Assembly (NCBI GenBank): GCA_001931875.2
Contig: MSJH02000247.1
Span: forward strand, 1 to 16,795
DNA length: 16,795 nucleotides
Direction of reading: 5' to 3'
Source: Byssochlamys sp. IMV 00236
Lineage: Eukaryota; Ascomycota; Eurotiomycetes; Eurotiales; Thermoascaceae
This document shows, in pieces, positions 9,083-16,795 of the stretch. The translations under genes were made by a program, and so were the position numbers. The notes under the pieces were generated by a model that had not been told where the DNA came from, did not search any database, and saw only the letters and a list, made by a program, of their open reading frames with translations. Within the stretch, counting starts at the first letter, position 1, and each line of letters starts with the position of its first letter.

Positions 9083-10825
9083 ATGTCTGAAAAATTAGAG
9101 CAGGACAGAGTCCCGAGCCCAGTTGAATACGAGGCTGATTACCACGCAGACGACAACCATGGACCAGAGCCAACCGAAGAAGATTGGCAAACTTGTCGTG
9201 AAGTTGCCGACAAAGTTCCTATTTCTGCTTACCTTGTTATTGTCATTGAGTTCTGTGAACGTTTCACTTACTACGGTCTTTCCGGACCTTTCCAGAACTA
9301 CATTCAAAACCCTGCTCCTCCATCTTGTATGTAATGATAAATCATTCAATAGAATTATCCAATTAACTCATTTATCATAGATCCCGCCGAAACAGCTGGT
9401 GCCTTAGGCCGTGGACAACAAACAGCTACTGCTTTAAACACCTTTTTCCAATTTTGGGGTTATATTACTCCCATTATTGGCGCCATCGTCGCTGATCAAT
9501 ACCTCGGCAAGTACCGTACCATCCTTCTCTTTGCCAGCTTTTACCTCATTGGTCTTGTTATTTTGACTGCTACTGCTTCTCCTGTCGCTATCGCCAATGG
9601 CGCTGCTTTCCCCGGTTTTATTGTTGGTATTATCATCGTCGGTCTGGGTACTGGTGGTATCAAATCAAACGTTTCTCCTCTTGTTGCCGAACAGTACCAA
9701 AGCAAGGTTCCCTATGTGAAGACTACCGAGAAGGGTGAACGTGTCATTGTCACTCCTCAAGCCACCTATCAAAAGATCTTCAACATGTTCTATTGGGGTA
9801 TCAACGTTGGTTCTCTTTCTGCTATTGCCACAACTGAAATCGAAAAGAACGTTGGTTTCTGGGCCGCTTACCTCTTGCCTACCTTGATGTTTGTTATTGG
9901 TATCATTGCTGTTGTCTTGGGTCGCAAGAGATATATCCAAACCCCTCCTCGTGGATCCATCTTTATCGAAGCTGGTAAACTCTTCTACTACAGCCTCAAG
10001 GTCAAGGGCGGTTTGGAAGCTTGTAAGCCCTCAAATCTCTCTATTGATCACCCTGATTTGGCCGCAACTGCCACCTGGGATGACATCTTTGTTGATGAAT
10101 TGAGACGTGCCCTTCGCGCCTGTGTTGTCTTTTGTTGGTATCCTATCTACTGGCTTTGCTATAACCAAATGACCAGTAACCTTGTTTCTCAAGCAAACAC
10201 TATGTGGACTGGTCAAGTCCCTCCTGATATTTTACAAAACATTGATCCTCTTGTCTTGATTATTGTCATTCCCATCATGGATCGCCTTATCTATCCTGGT
10301 CTTCGTCGTATTGGTTTTCCCATGCGTCCTATCCTCCGTATCACGCTCGGTTTCATTTTTGCCGCTGTTGGCATGGGTTACACTGCTGGTATTCAAGCCA
10401 AGATTTACTCTGCAGCAGATGCTGGTCAACCTCCTATCAGTGTTGCCTACCAGATCCCCTCTTATGTATTCATTGCTTTCTCTGAAATCTTTGCCTCCAT
10501 TACCGGTCTTGAATATGCTTACAAGAAGGCTCCTCAATCTATGAAGTCTATTGTTATGGCCATCTTCTTGTTCACCAACTGTTTTGCTGCCATTCTCGGT
10601 TTCGCTCTCGTCCCTGTTGACGTTGATCCCAAGTTGACTTGGATGTACACTGGTATTGCCTGTGCCTCTGGCGTCTGTGCTGTTCTTGTCTACGTTTTCC
10701 ACCACAAGAATGACGACAATGATGTTGCTGATGATGCAATTGGTATTCGTTCCAACAGACAAGTTGATGAATACAACCGAAAGCAAGCTACTATTGAATA
10801 CGAAGCTGAAAAGGGTGAAATCTAA
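9083..10825 (+). CDS. POT/PTR2-family proton-coupled oligopeptide transporter (562 aa, 2 exons)
   Basis: This protein imports di- and tripeptides with protons across the plasma membrane. Exons are 9083-9326 and 9381-10825, with a GTATGT...ATAG intron of 54 nt. The start at 9083 (MSEKLEQDRV) is preferred over the in-frame ATG at 8966. The extra residues would be a phenylalanine-rich translation of the pyrimidine leader, and family members begin with an acidic cytosolic tail as seen here. The POT hallmark ERFTYYG sits at residues 59-65. The first PTR2 signature is FWGYITPIIGAIVADQYLGK, in exon 2. The second, FYWGINVGSLS, is near residue 218. The length and roughly twelve hydrophobic segments fit the family. 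Codon choice is strongly biased to GTC/ATC/CTT/AAG, suggesting high expression. The C-terminal tail is hydrophilic and ends EAEKGEI. The call is secure; only substrate preference is unknown. Confidence 0.95.
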
Positions 10826-12393
10826 TAATGCCCTCTTAAAATCACTATTACTAGCATACACACATATATAACAACTTATTAATTAAATCACATGCGCACG
10901 CGCAATCACTATATAACATCTATCTTCTTTTTTTATATAAACTAAAATTCAAAAACATAGCAGCAGGGTCTGTCATTATTATCTTATTTAATAAAACCAT
11001 TGTTTTAATGGAATATTCCCCCATACAAAATATGCTTACAGACTTCCCTTATAACTTATATGTGATACTAATCTTATTACCTTTGCTACAGCCGTAAAAT
11101 CATGCGGGGTGCATATGTGCTCACTTTTGTTACTTTCACATGTAAACATAGATCACTCTTTATTTTGATAGGTTTTATTTTATTTTACAAGCTTTAAACA
11201 GACTTTTTTTGTGCTATTAAATAACTGTGATTTATTTAACATGATGGACTCACAAGTGTTATGCCTCGGCAATAACATTCGTCGTAGGACAGCTGATACA
11301 TTGGTTTCACTGTGTGTGTGTGTGTGGTGAAACAGAGAGGTAGTCAAAGTCATAAACTGCACAGGACATACCCTATTTTATCTCCCGCATATCACAAGTG
11401 CATGAATACGACCTGATGGCATGTTTGTGCACAGATATGCCTCTCTGTCATTATGTATATTGATAGTTACTCCTGCTGTTGTGCTTTTTCGCGTAATCAA
11501 TGCAGTTTTAATAATATACTGCTAACTTGGATCAGAATTGTTAAATACAATGGATTAGTCACTTTTTATTTTTACAAAGAAAGTACAGGTTTATACTTTC
11601 AGAGTTAAGAGCCTCTCCTCTAGGAGCTGTTTTCTCTTCAATTCGCTCTTACTAGCAAACTCATCAAAGAAAAAAAAAAGGCGGGGCCATGTCAAGTACA
11701 ATAGGTCATTCTTCCTTTTCTTGCTCTCTGTCAAAGCCCCTCTTGGAAATTTTTTGTCCTTGTTTTGGGTACGGCTGCTTCAATGTTTGCCAGACTGAAA
11801 GTTGTTCTATGCTTATATGAAAGGGCTGTTTCATTAATTAAATTGTAGCGAGCCATATAGCTCTAGCTTTTTTATGAGCCACTTCAAATGGAAGATTATG
11901 GAATTGTCCAACATTATTCACTGAACATTGCTACAAAAGTGGAGAGCTTGTGGTTATTGAAATACAGACACGAAAGGCACTGTCAAAAATGAAACAGTAA
12001 TAAAGCCGCAGCGGATGTGCAGAATGAATGTCGAGCAAGAAAACTTGAGACTAAACAGAAAAATACTAACTACTTGGCTCCCTTTCTTTTGAACGATGGC
12101 TTTAGACACTTTTATACCAGTTGAAACTTTTTCTCTCAGGATTTTACTTGTTTGTGATGAAAACTAGGTTTCTTTCTAATAGATTTAACTCAACATCAAT
12201 TATCTTGCGTAGTAAAATTAAAAGAGTGTAACATTAGGCAAAAGATCGCTTTGACGTGCCGTTTGTATTATTAATTCTTGAGTGATTCGAAAGCAGTCCG
12301 CAGCCGTTAGTTTTGCTTTTCGGATAAAGTGTATATCAAATCCTCATTATTATTGGTAAAAGGAACAAAGATTTAGATCGATCTCATACAGGG
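10826..12393. other. intergenic region between peptide transporter and alcohol dehydrogenase
   Basis: The transporter's 3' flank is followed by about 1.5 kb without a convincing gene. It holds a TG-repeat hairpin (11304-11333, listed separately) and a T-rich stretch with A10 and GGCGGGGCC around 11670-11690. A 41-codon plus-strand frame at 11867-11992 contains MEDYGIVQHYSLNIATK and may be a coding remnant. A minus-strand frame of 60 codons at 11180-11362 overlaps the TG repeat and is not called. Confidence 0.4.
11304..11333. repeat. TG dinucleotide repeat inside a 7-bp inverted repeat
   Basis: GTTTCAC (11304-11310) and GTGAAAC (11327-11333) are exact reverse complements. They flank eight TG units (11311-11326), so the stretch can form a hairpin with a pure TG loop. 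Confidence 0.8.
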
Positions 12394-12630
12394 CCAATTA
12401 ATTCCTCTCGTTTCGGGATTATAGTCATCCCCGAAAGGAAGAATATTTTAAAGCTTTAATAGCTTACGTTATGTTTTTGCCTAAAATGGATGATAAAAGA
12501 AAAAATGCATACGTGAGCGGTTTACTTTGAGGGAAACAACGATTAGCACTAATTTTTTTAATATGTATATATAAGCTTGGCAATCGTTCATCTCTTCTCA
12601 CTATAAACTTTTTCTTCTTTTTAAAAAACA
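12394..12630 (+). promoter_or_regulatory. promoter region of the alcohol dehydrogenase
   Basis: It shows a CCAAT box at 12394-12398 and a perfect inverted repeat TTTCGGG (12411-12417) / CCCGAAA (12430-12436). A TATATATAA at 12566-12574 lies about 57 nt before the start codon, and a pyrimidine-rich leader ends AAAAAACA-ATG. The inverted repeat contains CGG-N14-CCG, the symmetry used by binuclear zinc-cluster regulators. No specific factor can be named. Confidence 0.5.
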
Positions 12631-13732
12631 ATGTCTAATAACGATACACTTACTGGTTGGGCTTGTGCTGGCAAGGGCAAGCCACTTGAACAAATGCAAT
12701 TCCCAATGAAGACTTGGGATGAGAATACTGTTGAGATGGATATCACTCACTGTGGTGTCTGTGGTAGCGATATTCACACTATTGGTACATATATAAATAA
12801 TACGCTCTTAAGATCAGTGATTGACCCTGTTATTTACAGACTCTGGCTGGGGACCCACTGACTATCCAGTTGTTGTTGGTCATGAAATTACTGGTGTTGT
12901 CACAAGAGTAGGAAAGAATGTGACAAGAGTCAAGGTCGGTGATCGTGCTGGTATGGGTGCTTTGTGTGGTGCATGCGGACAATGCCACCGTTGCAACCAA
13001 GGAGCTGAAAACACTTGTTTGAAAGGAGGAGTTGCTACCTATAACTCTCACTGGCCAACAGGTGAAAAGACTTTTGGTGGTTATGCTGACAAGTGGCGTG
13101 GTGATGAACTGTTGGTTTGCAAGATCCCTGATAATGTTTCCAACGAAAATGCTGCTAGTTTCTTGTGTGGAGGTGTAACAACCTATGCTCCTCTCAGACG
13201 ATGGAAGGTCGGTCCTGGTTCTACCTTGGGTGTTTTGGGTATTGGTGGTCTTGGTCACTTTGCAGTCATGTTTGGTAAAGCATTAGGTGCTAACGTGATT
13301 GCCTTGTCATCCAGCAACAGAAAGCGCGAAGATGCCATTAAACTCGGATGTGATGACTATGTTGTCACAAGCAATGATGAAGAAATGGCAAAGTATGCAA
13401 ATAAGTTGACACATATCATCTGTACTGGTGTAGGAGAAGACTTTAAGTGGGAAACTTACTTTAACCTCTTGCTTCCTGACGGTGTCTTTATTAATGTAAA
13501 CGCTCCTGAATTCCAATACCCACCCGTTCCCATCTTCCCTCAACTCATGAAGCAAATTGTTGTTACTGGCTCTTTAGTTGGAGGTACCAAAGATTTGGAT
13601 GATATGCTCCAATTGATCTCCGAAAAGAATCTCAAGGCTTGGTACAAGAAATACCCAATGTCAGAAGTTAACAAGGCCATTGAAGACTTTAGAGCTGGAT
13701 TGCCTAGATTTAGATTTGTATTGGAAAACTAA
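12631..13732 (+). CDS. zinc-dependent alcohol dehydrogenase, cinnamyl-alcohol dehydrogenase (CAD/Adh6) family (348 aa, 2 exons)
   Basis: This is a cytosolic medium-chain dehydrogenase that interconverts aldehydes and alcohols, probably with NADP(H). Exons are 12631-12784 and 12840-13732, joined by a GTACAT...ACAG intron of 55 nt that yields HTIDSGWGPTDYPVVVGHE. Catalytic zinc ligands are Cys44 (CGVCGSD), His66-Glu67 (GHE) and Cys161 (FLCGGVTTY). The structural zinc ligands are Cys97, Cys100, Cys103 and Cys111 (C-x2-C-x2-C-x7-C). The Rossmann motif GIGGLGH starts at residue 185, and the following SSSNRKRED resembles the NADP-phosphate-binding loop of yeast Adh6/Adh7. The length is normal for the family and no key residue is missing. 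It has its own TATA-containing promoter. The family call is secure; the physiological substrate (aromatic or branched aldehydes, detoxification) is inferred. Confidence 0.94.
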
Positions 13733-14012
13733 TGCAGTTGAATGCTTTTATTATAATAAATGTCTCTGTAAATATCTGTCTCCGTTACTCACTAAAAAGA
13801 TTTTCTTGGAATGCAAAGAAAATAATATTATGTACGATATTGTATGAATTAGTGTCATACGATGTAATAACGCTCGTTTGCGCGGATGTAACATACAGTT
13901 GCTACAGACAGTATAAAAAAAAGTTCTTAATCTACTCTTTTTCACTCTTGTAAACAAGTAACCAAAAAAAAGGTAACGTACCCTCCCTCTATTTTTATAT
14001 ATCCTATACGTA

Positions 14013-15264
14013 ATGGGAAGCTGCTTCGCAAAGCCATGGCTCACTGAGTGTGCAAATAAAAACAGAAACAGAGAGAAATACTTTAGTACAGCTATGTCAG
14101 AATCAAGACAAACACCGTGTATTAGCTGCTCAGAAGACATAACCATACCTACACAAAGAGAGTTTCATCAAATCGAGGCTTCAACTTATTGGTTGCCTAA
14201 GGATGACGAAGAACAGATGAGACTTACAGGCGTAAGATGCCATAGTAAATAACAGACCCTATATATTTTCTAACTCTGGCATAGCAACATTTTGCGTTAA
14301 AGGAAATTTTTGGAGGGTAACATTGAATAAAAAGAAATGTATTCTGTGATACTTACAATCTTACCATAGAAACGTGCTACAAAGCGCAACTGAAATTCTT
14401 GATCTTAAGCAAGGACTATCTATACTAGATGTAGGGTGTGGTTCAGGCGTATGGGTCATGGTAAGAAAAAAAGAGAACGGAACCAAAGCAGGGGTTACTG
14501 TGACTAACACCACCCAAAGGACATGATTAATGACTATCCAGACTGTAATTATGAAGGCTGCGATATGGTGAATATTGTTGCACAAAAGCCTACACCCAAA
14601 CAATTTACGTTCAGGATTGCAAACGTACTAGAAGGACTGCCATATCCGGACAACACTTTTGATCTTGTTCACCTAAGGCTACTTGTCTTGGCACTACGCT
14701 ATGACGAATGGCCAGGTGTGATCAAAGAATTACTACGCGTTACTAAGCCAGGAGGTCTCATACAGATGATGGAACCAGACTATAGAGTAGCAGAGCATGA
14801 CGACACCTTTTGTAAGGTAGTATCAGGGTGTAAGCACATTATGAAGCAAAGAGATGATCGTGTCATTTATACATTTTTTCATAGTAATTACTATCTGTGA
14901 AGCAAAAGGTCAAAACCCTCGAATCGGCATTGAATTAGAAAGACTATTGAGAGAGGCTGGCAACACCAAGATTATAGAAACAAAGTCTGCATTTGTTGAT
15001 ACAAGTAAAGTATTTATAGCACCTATAAAAAGGTGAGAAGATAGCTTACTGACTATTGTTTCTTTAGCCACTGGCAGCAGTGCGGCCAAGAAAATTGCTT
15101 GGAGTTGGATGGAAGGTGTAAAGGGGGTAATGAAGGTTGGTGCTCCAGTGTTGGGACTCAAGGACGAGAAAGGCCAACAAAGGTTCCTAAAAGAATTTAA
15201 GCATTGCATGGAAACAAAGTGTGGATGTCTCCATATGGAAGCAGTTGTAGCCCAAAAACTATAG
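14013..15264 (+). CDS. SAM-dependent class I methyltransferase (about 326 aa, 6 exons)
   Basis: This is a small-molecule-type methyltransferase (Methyltransf_11/25 fold) of unknown substrate. Proposed exons are 14013-14231, 14285-14316, 14370-14460, 14520-14859, 14903-15004 and 15068-15264. Each is in phase with GT-AG introns. The second exon is only 32 nt and supplies QHFALKEIFGG, which bridges LTG and NVLQ. SAM motif I is LDVGCGSG (residues about 103-110). The acidic post-I region lies near CDMVN, and motif II/III is seen in PYPDNTFDLVHLR and LLRVTKPGGLIQMMEPD. The C-terminal part reads KKIAWSWMEGVKGVM. The acceptor of exon 5 could also be 14908, changing two residues. Start 14013 gives MGSCFAKPW, a possible acylation signal. 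An alternative start at 14094 (MSESRQ) would remove it. Upstream is a short 280-nt gap after the dehydrogenase. The fold call is strong; the exon model is by eye. Confidence 0.85.
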
Positions 15265-15488
15265 TACAAAAACAATAAAGAAATTCTTCCTGGTGAATAT
15301 GCAATCTTTATGAGTGGGAGATATGCGGGGTGTCTGTAAGATAATTGAATAAACAACCGTCACAACAAGACACCCATTTTGATCATGAGTACGCTCCAAT
15401 TGCAGTGAACAAAAAAAAAAACTCTTTTAAAAAGCGTCACTCAAAGTTGTAAAACAGAAAAGGGAAAATAAAAAATAGAGTGAACAGA

Positions 15489-16759
15489 ATGGAGAAAGAC
15501 AAACCGCAAGTAAAAGTTTTCCCTGTTTATATTTTTTATTTTTATTTACTGACCTTTATTAAAAAAGTCTAGTGTAAACTCACCCACTTCTTCTACATCC
15601 TCAGTTAATGAAGAACAGATAATCACTGAACTCACTTTGGCTGGAATAAAAGTACTCATGGTCCGGAAGAAGGATCAGATTGTGTATAAATTACCAGACA
15701 ATGTTCAAGCATCTTCTATAAGTGAAGAACAACGAAAAAGATTGATGGAAGAAATTCAATCTCTTCATGCCGCTACTATGCTTGCAGCAGCACAACAACA
15801 ACAAGTAAATATGCCAATGGATAATAATAAACCAATTGCACCCAAGACAGATGCCCTTGTACTTAATACACCTCCACAACCTACACCAGCAGAAGCAGAT
15901 GCCATCAAGGAGACTGCACGAAAGTTAAGAGAAGAGCTAGAACAACAGCAACAGCTGATGCTCTTACAGCAAAAGCTCCAACAACAAGGGATGAAACGAA
16001 GTGGTATGTATGAAGCCACCTCTCCACCTGATAGTAGCAAAGGTCCTCGGAAATATATCAAAACTGGGAAATATTCAAAAAAGAAGCAGCTGCAAGGGCT
16101 TTTACCTCAATCCCCTCAACATCAACAACAGCCTAATCTGTTTAATATCCAATCCATAAGTGCAGATAACAGTAATAATAATAGTGCCACAACCTCTGCT
16201 GCATCAACACCTGTCGCCTCCACAACTGACGTCTCTACAAGTTCCTTTGGAGTCCCAACACCGCTTCAGACACAACCACAACAACCACCGCCACCACCAC
16301 CACCACAACAACAACAACAACAACAGCCTGTTCAGCTTCAACAGACACAAAAACCCATTGCCGCGGCAAAACAGCAAGATATCAGAAAATTCCCTCAAAC
16401 ACTTCCTGATTCTATACTATCTAAACGTCTACCGGAAGAAGAGTTTCAACACCGTGAGATTAAGAGAAGGTAATGTCTTTATTGTTTGCTTGAAGGGAAT
16501 AACTAAAATCTATCAGATTTCTCGACACTCTCTCAAAAGATCACGTGGCTGTAACTAATCCAGATTACAAAACGCCATTCAAATCTCTGGAGGACGCAAT
16601 CAATCGATTGCTACCTTACCATATTTATCATTATCCCAAGGCGGATCTAGACGCAAATAAGATATCGGTTGAACTTCAGGATAGTGCCATCTTGGATATA
16701 TTTAAATGTCAATCCGACTTGTTTGAAAAGTATAAAAAGATGCAAGAAAAATTAGAAAA

Positions 16760-16795
<36 letters not shown>
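15489..16795 (+). CDS. GLTSCR1/BICRA-domain protein, Gln/Pro-rich, 3' end outside window
   Basis: This is a probable nuclear chromatin-remodelling subunit. Exon 2 (15619-16469) encodes a conserved-looking N-terminal block (ITELTLAGIKVLMVRKKDQ), a Gln-rich coiled region (EELEQQQQLMLLQQ), a basic patch (KYIKTGKYSKKKQ), a Ser/Thr/Asn linker and a P7-Q7 tract at 16285-16326. After a GTAATG...TCAG intron, exon 3 (16517-16760) encodes the domain core: NPDYKTPFKSLEDAINRLLP, then YHIYHYPKADL. This matches the GLTSCR1 domain of human GLTSCR1/BICRA, a subunit of the ncBAF (SWI/SNF) complex. The first exon is uncertain: ATG at 15489 with MEKDKPQ joins in frame to the acceptor at 15618. The acceptor at 15604 looks stronger but needs a different first exon. 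The gene continues past the window after a GTAAAA donor or poly-Lys read-through. Complex membership in fungi is inferred. Confidence 0.78.
16763..16793 (+). repeat. 31-nt poly-A run at window end
   Basis: An uninterrupted A run directly follows a possible GT donor (16761-16762) of the GLTSCR1-domain gene, and the window ends two bases later. It may be a real intronic homopolymer or the reason an assembly stopped here. Confidence 0.9.

Noticed and set aside
10232..10861. 209-codon open frame antisense to the peptide transporter
   Set aside because: It lies wholly opposite a strongly codon-biased conserved gene. Such antisense frames arise from the bias, and the translation is Asn/Thr/Arg-rich with no motif.
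12830..13258. 142-codon antisense frame across the alcohol dehydrogenase
   Set aside because: It mirrors the conserved sense gene, spans its intron acceptor, and has no recognisable features.
13751..14146. 131-codon minus-strand frame between dehydrogenase and methyltransferase
   Set aside because: It overlaps the 5' exon and promoter of the methyltransferase. Its composition is low-complexity hydrophobic/basic with no domain.
14910..15356. 148-codon minus-strand frame over the methyltransferase 3' end
   Set aside because: It is antisense to exons 5 and 6, which have a consistent in-phase splice model, and shows no motif.
16160..16558. 132-codon alternative plus frame rich in His/Asn
   Set aside because: It is the frame-shifted reading of the CAA/CCA repeats in the GLTSCR1-domain gene.

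Overview
The window reads as a piece of a filamentous fungal genome, most likely an early-diverging fungus of the Mucoromycota (Mucorales-like). The reasons are short GT-AG introns (mostly about 45-65 nt) in nearly every gene, AT-rich intergenic DNA with many A and T runs, no operon structure, and the gene set: a copper-fist regulator, a POT/PTR2 peptide transporter, an AAAP amino-acid transporter, a CAD-type zinc alcohol dehydrogenase and a GLTSCR1-domain protein. The genus cannot be fixed from sequence alone. The window ends in a 31-A run inside a gene, which looks like a contig edge.

Layout. 1-1256 (-): copper-fist transcription factor, running off the left edge. 1919-2414 (+): small putative secreted protein. 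2825-4380 (+): five-exon vacuolar-type amino-acid transporter. 4381-8480: a long gene-poor stretch with a decayed minus-strand gene (about 6503-6868) that abuts what looks like one end of a pogo/Tc1-like DNA transposon (6872-7020). 8481-9082: upstream region of the peptide transporter with three GATA-type sites. 9083-10825 (+): two-exon POT/PTR2 oligopeptide transporter. 10826-12393: mostly non-coding. 12394-12630: promoter with CCAAT, an inverted repeat and TATA. 12631-13732 (+): two-exon NADP(H)-type alcohol dehydrogenase. 14013-15264 (+): six-exon SAM methyltransferase with a 32-nt microexon. 15489-16795 (+): Gln-rich GLTSCR1-domain protein, running off the right edge.

The genes are independent transcription units, not one pathway. 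Two are nitrogen-nutrient transporters (peptide uptake; amino-acid movement, probably at the vacuole). One is a copper sensor/regulator and one is a probable chromatin-remodeller subunit. I found no coherent undescribed multi-gene system. The most unusual items are the copper-fist exon junction that has no canonical splice, the transposon end beside a broken gene, the possible lipid anchor on the methyltransferase, and the small secreted protein with an in-frame TGA that only a 33-nt intron would remove. No tRNA, rRNA or CRISPR array was seen. All splice sites were assigned by eye.
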